A stretch of 64,000 nucleotides of DNA. Origin: Parasegetibacter sp. NRK P23 (GTDB lineage Bacteria > Bacteroidota > Bacteroidia > Chitinophagales > Chitinophagaceae). The notes under the pieces are model-generated. The model had not been told where the DNA came from and searched no databases. It saw only the letters and a list, made by a program, of their open reading frames with translations. Positions 26,923 to 35,261 of the stretch are shown piece after piece. A program made the position numbers and the translations under genes. Within the stretch, counting starts at the first letter, position 1. Every line of letters starts with the position of its first letter. The stretch lies in contig NZ_JAMDLG010000017.1 of assembly GCF_023721715.1 (NCBI RefSeq), forward strand, positions 1 to 64,000, given 5' to 3'.

Positions 26923-28260
26923 TCAAGCCTGGCTGAACAATAATTTCCGGGAAATCTTATTGAACCTCGAATTCAACAATACTGAAGAGAAACTCAGCCC
27001 GATCACGAAGCCGATCCATATACCCGTGGCGCCCATCCCCGCTTTGAAGGCCAGGTAATACCCCGTTGGTATACCCAGCACCCAATAGGCGATGGTCACC
27101 AGTAAGGTGGGCACCTTCACATCACGCACACCCCGGAGCAGTCCTACTCCAATAGATTGTGTGGAATCCGATATCTGAAAGAGCGCCGCGAACAACAATA
27201 AGAAAGCCGCGGTGTCCACGACTTCTGCATTGCTATTGAACGCGTGGGGCAACAGGTTTCTGAAAAGAATGAAGAAGATGCCGCAGGCCACACCATATAT
27301 AAGTGCGGTGTAAAGTGTGCTGAAACCAATGCGCCGCAAGCCTGAAAAATCATTACGCCCATAACTTCCGCTGACGCGGATACTTCCCGCCTGCGATAAG
27401 CCTACCGATACCATGAACGTGGCGGAAGCGCAGTTCAGCGCGATCTGGTGCGCGGCCTGCTGTGTGGCGCCCAGCCATCCGATCATGATGCCTGAAACAG
27501 AGAATGCGCCCGCCTCCATGCCGTATTGTAAACTGGAAGGCACGCCAATCTTCAGCAATTCCCACCAGGAACGCAGTTTCAGTACCCATTCAAACCGCCG
27601 CCATTTGCCATACACACTGAACCTTTTCTTTTTTAAGATCACCCAGAGCAATACAACAAAGATGACCGTTCTTGAAAATAAGGTGGTTAGTCCGGCGCCT
27701 ACCAGTTCCAGGCGCGGCATGCCCAGTTTTCCGAAGATGAATACCCAGTTCAGAAAAGTATCCAGCGGAAGCGAGAAAAGGGAAAGCGCCATGGCCAGGC
27801 GTGTATATTCGAGGCCATCGGTGAATTGTTTGAGCGCGAGGAACATCATCATCGGAATAATGCTCCAGCCCATGATGGCGAGATAAGGTTCCGCCAGCGC
27901 GGCTACTTCGGGATCCTGCCCCATGCTGTACACGATATTCCGGCCCAGTACCACGCACAACGCGATGAGTACCCCGGTAAGGGCGCAGAGCCAGAAACCA
28001 TTGTAAGCGTAGTGCGCTACTTTGCGGTGATCGCCACGGCCGTTGTGGATGGCCACCAAAGGAGAAATGGAAACGGTGATGCCTATGCCGAGCACATAAG
28101 GAATACCAAGCATATTGGTAACAAGGGAGGAGGCCGCAAGTTGTTTGTAACTGATGGCGCCCACCATAGCGGAGTCGATAAGTCCCAGCGCAATCTGCGT
28201 GAGATTACCCAATATCAGTGGACCAGCCACCTGTAACGTTCTTACCGCCTCTTTTTTCAT
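26923..28260 (-). CDS. MATE family efflux transporter
   Basis: A 445-residue inner-membrane protein with about 12 transmembrane segments, matching the NorM-like branch of the MATE family (PLILGNLTQIALGLIDSAMVG, PVSLQY-like VPSSLQYGMEAG, WLGATQQAAHQIALN). MATE proteins export cationic drugs or metabolites in exchange for Na+ or H+. It follows glpK by 16 nt in a PadR-glpK-MATE unit, an uncommon partner for glpK. The substrate is unknown; a role in releasing a metabolite of glycerol metabolism is only a guess. Confidence 0.92.
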   Translation of the reverse strand: MKKEAVRTLQVAGPLILGNLTQIALGLIDSAMVGAISYKQLAASSLVTNMLGIPYVLGIGITVSISPLVAIHNGRGDHRKVAHYAYNGFWLCALTGVLIALCVVLGRNIVYSMGQDPEVAALAEPYLAIMGWSIIPMMMFLALKQFTDGLEYTRLAMALSLFSLPLDTFLNWVFIFGKLGMPRLELVGAGLTTLFSRTVIFVVLLWVILKKKRFSVYGKWRRFEWVLKLRSWWELLKIGVPSSLQYGMEAGAFSVSGIMIGWLGATQQAAHQIALNCASATFMVSVGLSQAGSIRVSGSYGRNDFSGLRRIGFSTLYTALIYGVACGIFFILFRNLLPHAFNSNAEVVDTAAFLLLFAALFQISDSTQSIGVGLLRGVRDVKVPTLLVTIAYWVLGIPTGYYLAFKAGMGATGIWIGFVIGLSFSSVLLNSRFNKISRKLLFSQA

Positions 28261-28276
28261 AAGGCAGCAAAGGTAA

Positions 28277-29767
28277 CTAAAACTCCCAGCGCTGTACCCT
28301 GGCGATTGCTTTCTTCCAGTAACGGTGTATGTTCTGGAGATCGGGGCCGTTTTCAGCCGGGACGTATTTTTTTTCGACGGAGTAAAAAGCTTTGATGGTG
28401 TCTATATGCTCCCAAACGCCTACGGCGAGTCCTGCGAGATAAGCCGCGCCCAGGGCACTTTGCGAAACGAATCCCGGTTTTACCACGGGGCGTTGCAAGA
28501 GATTGGTCTGTAGTTGCAACAACAGGTCGTACGCCACAGAAGAGCCATCCACCTTTAGTTCCGTAACGGCATAGCCATTCTCTTTTTCAAGTGCGGCCAC
28601 CGCGTCACAAATCCCCAGCGCCACGCCTTCCAGGCTGGCGCGTGCGATATGCCCGGCCGTCGTGCCCCTGCTGATGCCGATGATCATGCCTTTCGCATAG
28701 GGATCCCAGTAAGGGGACCCCAGTCCGCTGAAAGCGGGTACAAAATAGACACCGCCGTTATCGGTCTCGGTTTGCGCGAGTTGTTCCACTTCGGCGGTGG
28801 TATCGATGATGCCCAATCCATCCCGGAGCCAGCGGAAGGTGGAACTTCCGCCGAACACACTTGCTTCCAGGGCATAGGTTGTTTTTCCTCCGATCTTCCA
28901 GGCGATCGTCGTTACGAGGTTGTTCCTGGATAAAATCGGTTGTTCCCCCGTATTCATGAGCAGAAAGCAGCCGGAGCCGTATGTATTCTTGATGCTGCCA
29001 GGTTCAAAACACGCGTGTCCGAACAACGACGCGTGCTGGTCGCCGGCGATGCCCGCGATGGGGATAGCGGCGCCCAGTAAATTAGGTTCTGTTTCAGCCA
29101 CCACTTCATCGCAATCCACCACTTTGGGGAGCATGAGCATGGGGATGGAGAAGAGCCTGCAAAGTTCCTGGTCCCATTGCTGGGTATGAATATTAAACAG
29201 CAAGGTGCGCGAAGCATTCGTTACATCGGTGATGTGTTGTTTGCCGCCCGTCAGTTTCCATACCAGCCAGGAGTCTATGGTTCCGAATGCCAGTTTTCCT
29301 TCTTCCGCCTTTCGTTTGGCGCCGGGTACTTCGTTGATGATCCATTGTATTTTGCTGGCGGAGAAATAAGCGTCGAGGATGAGTCCTGTTTTCTCGCGGA
29401 TCATTTCACTCATGCCCTGGTAGTGCAACTGGTCGCATATTTCAGCGCTTCGTTTGTCTTGCCAGGCAATGGCGTTGTAAATGGGTTTGCCTGTTTCACG
29501 GTCCCATACGATGGTGGTTTCACGTTGGTTGGCGATACCGATGGCGGCGATATTTTCAGGTGCGATGGCGGCATCTTTGATTACTTCGCGCGCGGCATCC
29601 AGTTGGGAGTACCAGAGCTCTCCCGGATCGAATTCGATCCAGTCGGGGCGCGGGTAATACTTTTCAAAATCCTTCTGTACACGGGCCAGTACCTTACCAT
29701 CCCTGTTCACCAGGGTTGCGCCCGCGGTGGAAGAAGCCAGATCCAGAGAAAGAATATATTTTTCCAT
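28277..29767 (-). CDS. glpK: Glycerol kinase
   Basis: A 496-residue FGGY-family kinase that phosphorylates glycerol to glycerol-3-phosphate with ATP in the cytoplasm. Family signatures include GIANQRETTIVWD (glycerol-binding Arg-Glu), FGTIDSWLVWKLTGG, AGDQHASLFGH with its Asp, and the C-terminal LGAAYLAGLAVGVW. The phosphate-binding loop near residue 9 reads DLASSTAG where GlpK usually has DQGTTSSR; the hydroxyl residues are kept, but the loop is divergent. It lies 14 nt after the PadR gene. With GlpD it provides the glycerol branch of the nearby locus. Confidence 0.93.
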   Translation of the reverse strand: MEKYILSLDLASSTAGATLVNRDGKVLARVQKDFEKYYPRPDWIEFDPGELWYSQLDAAREVIKDAAIAPENIAAIGIANQRETTIVWDRETGKPIYNAIAWQDKRSAEICDQLHYQGMSEMIREKTGLILDAYFSASKIQWIINEVPGAKRKAEEGKLAFGTIDSWLVWKLTGGKQHITDVTNASRTLLFNIHTQQWDQELCRLFSIPMLMLPKVVDCDEVVAETEPNLLGAAIPIAGIAGDQHASLFGHACFEPGSIKNTYGSGCFLLMNTGEQPILSRNNLVTTIAWKIGGKTTYALEASVFGGSSTFRWLRDGLGIIDTTAEVEQLAQTETDNGGVYFVPAFSGLGSPYWDPYAKGMIIGISRGTTAGHIARASLEGVALGICDAVAALEKENGYAVTELKVDGSSVAYDLLLQLQTNLLQRPVVKPGFVSQSALGAAYLAGLAVGVWEHIDTIKAFYSVEKKYVPAENGPDLQNIHRYWKKAIARVQRWEF

Positions 29768-29781
29768 AGTGCAACAGGGGA

Positions 29782-30126
29782 TTAACTTTTGAGTTCACTG
29801 ATGGCGCGCATGAGTTCGCCGAGATAGCCGTACATTTCTTCCAGTTGCTGCTTACCCAGGTCGGTAAGCTGGTAGTATTTACGGGGAATACCTTCTTCCA
29901 TTTCCACCCAACGCGATTCCACGATCTTTTCTTTTTTCAACCGGTTCAGCAACGGGTAAATGGTGCCGTCCGCTATATCCATATCGAACTGGCCCTTTAT
30001 ATCGCTGATGAGTTCATAACCGTACCGTTCTTTCTTCTGGAGCAACAGCATGATAATGTATTCGAACAATCCCTTTTTGAGCTGAGATTGCCAACGGGTC
30101 AGGAAATAGTTTGGGTTCTCCGACAT
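29782..30126 (-). CDS. PadR family transcriptional regulator
   Basis: A 114-residue winged-helix regulator. The PadR core is clear: FEYIIMLLLQKKERYGYELISDI, followed by DGTIYPLLNRLKKE and the beta-wing SRWVEMEEGIPRKYYQLT, then a C-terminal dimerisation helix. PadR proteins usually repress a neighbouring transporter or enzyme gene until a ligand binds. It is the first gene of a PadR-glpK-MATE unit, so it could control glpK and the MATE gene. Confidence 0.93.
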   Translation of the reverse strand: MSENPNYFLTRWQSQLKKGLFEYIIMLLLQKKERYGYELISDIKGQFDMDIADGTIYPLLNRLKKEKIVESRWVEMEEGIPRKYYQLTDLGKQQLEEMYGYLGELMRAISELKS

Positions 30127-30195
30127 TTATTATTTTTTTTCCCGTTCCAACTTACGTGGTTTTACGGGAACAACTGCTGCGTTACAAAAACTTAA

Positions 30196-30981
30196 TTACC
30201 ACGAGCCGCTGGCTCCGCCACCGCCACCACTTCCTCCGCCGAAGCCGCCGAATCCTCCGCCACCGCCTGACCAGCCGCCACCGCCACTTCGTCCGCCGCC
30301 GCCAAAACCACCCCAGTCCATGAACACGGGCCCGTTCCAGCCACGGTATCCACGGCGCGACATCATACCGCCGCCGCCACCTCCCCTGGAGATCAGGCTG
30401 ATGATAATGATGATTACCGCCAATACGATGGCTCCGCCACCTATGCCGCGTTCTTTCGTGCGCTTCCGGTCCCTGTATTCGGCGGGTGCCTTGTACTCCC
30501 CGGCGGCAGCCTTCATAATGGATTCAGCCGCATGGTCGAACCCCCGGTAAAAATTTCCTTCCCGGAACGCGGGGGTGATATCGTTGTCGATGATCTGTTT
30601 GGCGGTGATATCGGGTACAGCGCCTTCCAGCCCGTAGCCCGTTTCGATCCTGATCTTACGGTCATCAATAGCCGCGACGATCACGATTCCGTTGTTGGTG
30701 GCTTTGTTGCCCACGCCCCAGTCGCGGAGAATCTTCAATGCGTACTCTTCAATTTCGTATCCGCCGAGACTTTTCACGGTCACGATAGCGATCTGGTTAG
30801 AGGTACTATCGTCGTAGGCTACGAGTTTCGCTTCCAGTGTGGCCACCTGGTCGGGCGTCATCACCTGCGCCAGGTCGTTCACCAACCTGGGTGGGGTGGG
30901 CCTTTTAGGAATATCCTGCGCCAGGAGCGCGGCGGTTCCCATCCAGCAGAGCAAACATATCAGCAGGAGTTTCTTCATCAT
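30196..30981 (-). CDS. TPM domain protein with Gly-rich tail
   Basis: A 261-residue exported protein (signal ending near ALLAQ). Residues of about 30-155 form a TPM domain (VNDLAQVMTPDQVATLEAKL, DDRKIRIETGYGLEGAVPD). A single transmembrane segment at about 178-194 is followed by a long Gly/Ser-rich tail ending in GGGGASGSW. Similar proteins were linked to photosystem II repair in plants, but in bacteria the role is unknown. It is the last of three collinear genes (LemA, TPM, TPM), with 5 nt to the previous gene. Confidence 0.9.
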   Translation of the reverse strand: MMKKLLLICLLCWMGTAALLAQDIPKRPTPPRLVNDLAQVMTPDQVATLEAKLVAYDDSTSNQIAIVTVKSLGGYEIEEYALKILRDWGVGNKATNNGIVIVAAIDDRKIRIETGYGLEGAVPDITAKQIIDNDITPAFREGNFYRGFDHAAESIMKAAAGEYKAPAEYRDRKRTKERGIGGGAIVLAVIIIIISLISRGGGGGGMMSRRGYRGWNGPVFMDWGGFGGGGRSGGGGWSGGGGGFGGFGGGSGGGGGASGSW

Positions 30982-30986
30982 AAGGA

Positions 30987-31448
30987 TCAGTGCCCGAAGA
31001 CGATTTCGTCGGGCAGTTCATTTTTATCGGTGTCGCTGTCATAAGGGAAGTGCGTGTGCAGGGCATCCCCGATATCGGTTACTACGGCGGCAATGCCGTT
31101 CGCGATGTTTTCGCCATTGAAAGCGGCGATCATTTTGTCCACTTCCCTGCGCCAGTAGTCGTCTCCTACTTTCTCATGAATGCCTTTATCGCCGTAAACA
31201 GCTAACTGGTGGTCCTTCAATGCGATGTACACCAGCACCGCGTTGCGGTCTTTTGTTTCGTGCATTTTCAATCCGTGGAACACTTCCAGGGCACGATCGA
31301 TCGGGTTCACGAAACGGCAATGCGATTCAATGTACACGCGCACTTCACCGCTGGTTTTCTGTTCGGCCCATTTAATGGCTTCCAGGATCGGTTGTTGTTC
31401 CGATGCGGGAATAAGTTCTTTCTTCTTTGAAAAAGAGAATAGCGACAC
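30987..31448 (-). CDS. TPM domain protein, short form
   Basis: A 153-residue protein that is almost wholly a TPM domain (KWAEQKTSGEVRVYIESHC, NAVLVYIALKDHQLAVYGDKGIHEKVGDDYW). There is no evident signal peptide, so it may be cytoplasmic, unlike its neighbour. It sits 14 nt after lemA and 5 nt before the longer TPM gene. Pairs of TPM genes with LemA are a recurring arrangement in Bacteroidota. Confidence 0.88.
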   Translation of the reverse strand: MSLFSFSKKKELIPASEQQPILEAIKWAEQKTSGEVRVYIESHCRFVNPIDRALEVFHGLKMHETKDRNAVLVYIALKDHQLAVYGDKGIHEKVGDDYWRREVDKMIAAFNGENIANGIAAVVTDIGDALHTHFPYDSDTDKNELPDEIVFGH

Positions 31449-31462
31449 AGGCGATGTATTTA

Positions 31463-32053
31463 TCAGAATTTAACTTCAGGCGCTCTTTCACTTCCGGCTT
31501 CCGCAGCGAATCCTTCTTTGGGTGTGAAGCCGAACATGCCCGCGAATATATTTGTGGGGAAAGAACGCGCCTTCGTATTGTAAGCCCTTACCGCTTCGTT
31601 GAAATCATTTCTTGCCACTTTGATCCTGTTCTCTGTTCCTTCCAACTGAGCCTGCAGGTTGCGGAACGCATCGTTGGCCCTGAGGTTAGGATAGTTTTCA
31701 GTTACCATCAGCAACCTGCCGAGCGCTTGGGACAGTTGTCCCTGTGCCGCCTGGAACTCTTTTAATTTCTCAGGTGTAAGATCAGCGGGATCAACCCTCA
31801 TTTGCGTTGCCCTTGCTCTTGCATCAATCACATTTTGCAAGGTGGTCTTTTCAAAATCCGCTTCTCCTTTCACTGTATTCACGAGATTGGGAATGAGGTC
31901 AGCACGACGCTGGTAGTCGCTCTGTACGTTTGCCCATTTATTTTTTACCACTTCATCCTGCTGCACCAGGGAATTGTATCCGTTGCAACCACATCCGGCC
32001 AGGATCAATAAAACAGCAGCTATTCCAATTAGAACCAATGATTTAGTCTTCAT
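31463..32053 (-). CDS. LemA family lipoprotein
   Basis: A 196-residue membrane protein with an N-terminal hydrophobic segment and possible lipobox (LILAGC). The LemA signature is clear (WANVQSDYQRRADLIPNLVNTVKG, AQLEGTENRIKVARNDFNEAVRAYN), a mainly coiled-coil domain on the outer side of the membrane. It starts the LemA-TPM-TPM set and lies 32 nt after the first GAPDH gene, with no terminator seen in the gap. Its cellular role is unknown. Confidence 0.93.
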   Translation of the reverse strand: MKTKSLVLIGIAAVLLILAGCGCNGYNSLVQQDEVVKNKWANVQSDYQRRADLIPNLVNTVKGEADFEKTTLQNVIDARARATQMRVDPADLTPEKLKEFQAAQGQLSQALGRLLMVTENYPNLRANDAFRNLQAQLEGTENRIKVARNDFNEAVRAYNTKARSFPTNIFAGMFGFTPKEGFAAEAGSERAPEVKF

Positions 32054-32085
32054 TTTCTGAAAGATTTGATGGTGAGGGTTTAAAG

Positions 32086-33087
32086 TTAAGCTAAAGCGTT
32101 CATTCCGCCAATGGTGCGTACCCAGTCGATCATCCGGCTGGTGAAACCGTATTCGTTATCAAACCACACGATAAGTTTAAGGTGGTTGCCCACGATGGAA
32201 GTGAGTGTGGCGTCCACCACACAGGAATGGGTGTTCCCTTTGAAATCGAGGGAAACGAGTTGTTCATGGTTCACGGCCAGCACGCCTTTGTATTTGGCAT
32301 TCGCCTCTTCTTCAAAGATGGCGTGGATCTGTTCCCTGGAGATTTTGTTCTTGAGCACCACGCTGATATCGGCCATAGCGCCATTCGCAACGGGCACGCG
32401 GGTGGAAACGGCGGCAATCTTCCCCTTCAGGGAGGGGATCAGCCTTTCCAGCGTAGCGGCCTGGTCTATCTCCACTGGGATAATGGATTCGGCGGCGGCC
32501 CTGCCCCTCCTGAAATCGTGGTGCGGAGCATCCACAAGCTGCTGACGGGAAGTGTAGGAATGCAGGAAATTGAGTTGTACCGACTCAATCCCGATCGCGG
32601 ATTCCAGGATATCGAGTACTGGTGTGGAACTATTGGTCATGCAGCCACCGGGGGAAACGATTTTGTCTTCCGGCCGCCATTCATCGTGGTTGTAGCCGTG
32701 TATGAGCAGTGGCACATCCGTATCTCCGGTGGTGGAAAGCAGCACGTGTTTTGCCCCCGCTTCCAGGTGCAGGGCGGCTTTCTCCTTTTTTGTGTACACA
32801 CCGGAACATTCTATCACGAGGTCTACACCCAGGCTTTTCCAGGGCAGCTTTAAAGCATCCGGTTCACTGAGCAGTTCGATTGGTTTTGCGTTGATGACGA
32901 GTGTTTCGTTCAGCGCGAGCATATCCAGCGGCGAAGTACCGTAAACGGAATCGTATTTCAGGAGATAGAGCAGGTTTTCCCGGGGCATAATATCGTTGAT
33001 GGCAACAAGTTCAATGCCTGGTTCTTCAATCAAACGACGGAACAGGAGGCGCCCGATGCGGCCCATTCCATTGATGGCGATCTTCAT
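32086..33087 (-). CDS. gap: Glyceraldehyde-3-phosphate dehydrogenase, divergent paralogue
   Basis: A 333-residue GAPDH with the Rossmann motif GMGRIG and Asp32 after AIN, which favours NAD. The catalytic cysteine lies at residue 149 in SPGGCMTN where most GAPDHs read S-A-S-C-T-T-N, and the catalytic His176 is in FLHSYT. It is less canonical than the copy at 36536-37549 and may be an anabolic GAPDH or an erythrose-4-phosphate dehydrogenase-like enzyme. A good -7 element lies upstream; the LemA gene follows 32 nt later. Confidence 0.86.
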   Translation of the reverse strand: MKIAINGMGRIGRLLFRRLIEEPGIELVAINDIMPRENLLYLLKYDSVYGTSPLDMLALNETLVINAKPIELLSEPDALKLPWKSLGVDLVIECSGVYTKKEKAALHLEAGAKHVLLSTTGDTDVPLLIHGYNHDEWRPEDKIVSPGGCMTNSSTPVLDILESAIGIESVQLNFLHSYTSRQQLVDAPHHDFRRGRAAAESIIPVEIDQAATLERLIPSLKGKIAAVSTRVPVANGAMADISVVLKNKISREQIHAIFEEEANAKYKGVLAVNHEQLVSLDFKGNTHSCVVDATLTSIVGNHLKLIVWFDNEYGFTSRMIDWVRTIGGMNALA

Positions 33088-33114
33088 GGTTAAAATAATG
33101 GCAGGTTAAGGGCG

Positions 33115-33122
33115 CAAAGTTA
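33115..33122 (-). promoter_or_regulatory. -7 promoter element for the divergent GAPDH gene
   Basis: TAACTTTG on the minus strand matches TAnnTTTG and lies about 28 nt upstream of the start at 33087. A clear TTTG -33 element is not seen at the expected distance. Confidence 0.5.
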
Positions 33123-33200
33123 GGGTATTGCGGGGTGGTTTCAGGGGAAGAATTTTTGTTGGTGCATTATTGTTTCGTTGCACGCGATGGTTTTTTTTCA

Positions 33201-33231
33201 CGCAATGACGCAAAGGAGCAAGGACGCAAGG
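33201..33231 (-). repeat. Inverted copy of 31-nt dispersed repeat
   Basis: By hand alignment 27 of 31 bases match the reverse complement of 33614-33644. The core is GGAGCAAGGACGCAA. A shorter related copy is at 5356-5372. Confidence 0.7.
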
Positions 33232-33613
33232 AGTGGTTGAGGGGCGGGTGGCTGTGGGAGCATTTTCTCGCGGTTGCTCCGTTCCTCGCAACGCGGAGAC
33301 GCAAAGCCTTGAGTGGGTGGGGCAGGTTGCTGTTTGAGGACTTGTTGATTTATCGCAACGGTACCATTGGGCTGTTTTTATTTTTCTCGCAGCGACGCGG
33401 AGAGCTGATGTATTGCGGAGTCCTGATTTGTTTGAATATTTATTTTTGGCAGCCTATTGAAGGAGCTATAGTTTTTATGTGATCCGGGAAAAATGGTTGT
33501 TTGCTATTGCCAATAATCAGGAGGATACCAATTCAGCGTCTCACGTTGCGCCTCCGCGCCGCTGCGAGAAACAAAAAAATTCCGCCTAACGAAATTCCGC
33601 CCAATAATTAAGG

Positions 33614-33644
33614 CTTTGCGTCCTTGCTCCCTTGCGTCTTCGCG
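33614..33644 (+). repeat. 31-nt dispersed repeat, copy identical to 35154-35184
   Basis: All 31 bases are identical to 35154-35184, and the core reads CTTGCTCCCTTGCGTC. It ends 16 nt before the stop of the DUF3472 gene, so the gene lies between two direct copies. Confidence 0.85.
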
Positions 33645-33660
33645 AGAAATTCCTACTCAC

Positions 33661-34944
33661 CTACTCCGGCAACCCCACCGGCTTCTTCCCTCCTGCCTTC
33701 CTCGAAAACGAGGCATCCAACGCGGTGTTATCCGTGAAAAAACCACAGTTTCTCAGGAAAAAAACATTTCCTGCCACCCCGCCGCCATAGTCCATCCTGT
33801 ATCCTTTGCGGGCAGTGTTGTCGCCGGTAAAGCGGGCATGGGTGAGTTCGTGCCATTGGCCCTTGTTGTCGCGGATCCATTGGTTGTTGAATTCGACTTT
33901 TCTTTCTTTATCGCCCTGGTCGGGACTAAAATTCTCGAGGAAAGAATGGAACCGGGTCAGGTAAGTACTTTTCTTCGGGCGACGGAATGACGCGATGAGT
34001 TGCCAGTTGTTTTTTTCAGGCGCGAAAAACCATGCGGTATATATCGTGTGTTCCGGTCCATCGGGAACACCTTTAAGCAGGAACTTATAAGTATTGCCGG
34101 TGATCCAGTTGTAGCGGAGGTAGCTTTGTCCGCCGGATCCTTCGTTGCCGAATTCGCCGGTATGCACACCCTCTCCTTTCTTTAGCAATACAATTTTCTG
34201 GTCTTCCGGGATCGCCTTCGGATCATCGGTCTGGAACGGACTCCATACGGAAAACAGTATTCTGCGTTCCGTAGCGCTGTTCACCTGCATCCCGAAATAT
34301 CCTTCTCCGAAGCCATTGGCCATATAGTAAGAGCCAATCACATCATTACCGGGCTTCACGGTTACTTCGTTGTAAAAGTATTCGGCCTTGATGGAATCAG
34401 GAAAAGGGTAACTGAGGTGCACCGATGGCCCTCTTCTTCCCCAGTAAAAATAATTTCCCTCGTTGGTGGATACATAATCGGGCGCAGTTTGAGCCGCGGT
34501 GCCGGATAAAGTGTAAGCAGCCAATGAAGGATAGGCATCACCCTTCTTTTTAAGTCCCTGTAAACTGATGGCATAATACCCTGGCCTGGTGAGTTTCCAG
34601 TATCCCGCATCTACTTTTTGCATTCCCGCTTTCCATTCAATTTCTTTTGCCGAATTATTCACGGTAATGCGTAAACGGGATTCAGCAGATGTGTTTCCGT
34701 TCAGCTGGATGGAAAGTTCCCCAGCAGTGTTGATCCTGACATAGGTATTGAATACAACCGCGTCGTCGCTCCAGCCTTTTATGCCATTATTGGAAATAAG
34801 GCCCCGCTGTTGCTTCGCGTTGGTGGCCCAGGTATTTCCTCCCAACGGCACAACAATGGAGTCAGCAAAAAAATGGGCGTTCGCCGCCATGGGAAGAACG
34901 GCGAACAGGCCCAAAACGACAGACAATATACAAAAGCGTTTCAT
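33661..34944 (-). CDS. Secreted DUF5077/DUF3472 protein
   Basis: A 427-residue exported protein (signal ending near AANAHF). The N-terminal part (residues of about 28-160) resembles DUF5077, a small beta domain. The larger C-terminal part is DUF3472, recognised by the WGRRGPSVHLSYPFP, YYMANGFGEGYFGMQVNS and LFSVWSPF segments. Such proteins are frequent in Bacteroidota polysaccharide loci and may bind or act on glycans, but no activity is known. It interrupts a glycolytic cluster between two GAPDH genes and is flanked by identical direct repeats. Confidence 0.85.
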   Translation of the reverse strand: MKRFCILSVVLGLFAVLPMAANAHFFADSIVVPLGGNTWATNAKQQRGLISNNGIKGWSDDAVVFNTYVRINTAGELSIQLNGNTSAESRLRITVNNSAKEIEWKAGMQKVDAGYWKLTRPGYYAISLQGLKKKGDAYPSLAAYTLSGTAAQTAPDYVSTNEGNYFYWGRRGPSVHLSYPFPDSIKAEYFYNEVTVKPGNDVIGSYYMANGFGEGYFGMQVNSATERRILFSVWSPFQTDDPKAIPEDQKIVLLKKGEGVHTGEFGNEGSGGQSYLRYNWITGNTYKFLLKGVPDGPEHTIYTAWFFAPEKNNWQLIASFRRPKKSTYLTRFHSFLENFSPDQGDKERKVEFNNQWIRDNKGQWHELTHARFTGDNTARKGYRMDYGGGVAGNVFFLRNCGFFTDNTALDASFSRKAGGKKPVGLPE

Positions 34945-35153
34945 GCAAAGGGTTTGAAGGGAACAAATATGGGCAAAAGATGGATAGGATTTGGCGGCAA
35001 CCGTTTGCGTGAATTTAATTTTGAATTTTTGGATGATGAATTTTGGATGATGCGCTGTAAGATATGTATTGCTATTCTCCTCGAATATGCATAAAAAAAC
35101 CGCCTCAACGAGACGGCCCTCAATTCAAAAATGCGCTCAAAATACCAACAGCT

Positions 35154-35184
35154 CTTTGCGTCCTTGCTCCCTTGCGTCTTCGCG
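35154..35184 (+). repeat. 31-nt dispersed repeat, copy identical to 33614-33644
   Basis: All 31 bases are identical to 33614-33644, in the same orientation. It lies about 210 nt upstream of the DUF3472 start and 20 nt before the pgk terminator. Confidence 0.85.
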
Positions 35185-35203
35185 TGAAAAAAGCAATCGC
35201 GTG

Positions 35204-35235
35204 AAAAAAAATCCCCCCGGAAAACGCCGGAGGGA
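35204..35235 (-). terminator. Terminator after pgk
   Basis: A 9-bp GC-rich stem (35212-35220 with 35227-35235, one G-U pair) has a 6-nt loop and, on the minus strand, is followed by eight U residues. It lies 26 nt beyond the pgk stop. Confidence 0.88.
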
Positions 35236-35261
35236 CCTCAAAAAATATCACCTGCTGTACA

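Larger units (their letters stand above)
33088..33660. other. Intergenic region rich in dispersed repeats
   Basis: This 573-nt stretch contains no supported gene. It holds an inverted copy of the 31-nt dispersed repeat (33201-33231), the identical copy at 33614-33644, and other GCG-, CGCGTT- and TTGCGCC-rich fragments (33271-33300, 33541-33568) in the same style. The promoter of the GAPDH gene occupies the left end. Confidence 0.7.
34945..35261. other. Intergenic region between DUF3472 gene and pgk
   Basis: This 317-nt stretch has no supported gene. It holds the repeat at 35154-35184 and the pgk terminator (35204-35235). I see no clear promoter for the DUF3472 gene. Confidence 0.6.

Noticed and set aside
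26819-27058. A + strand 79-codon frame over the MATE gene end
   Set aside because: Most of it is antisense to the MATE coding sequence and it has no features of its own.
5812-30126. A polysaccharide utilisation locus
   Set aside because: The SusC/SusD pairs suggested it, but no glycoside hydrolase, polysaccharide lyase or glycan sulfatase is present; all linked enzymes act on phosphoesters, esters or glycerol.
30128-30172. Hairpin TCCCGT/ACGGGA between the PadR and TPM genes
   Set aside because: On the minus strand the stem is followed by an A run, not by U residues, so it is not a terminator for the leftward genes.
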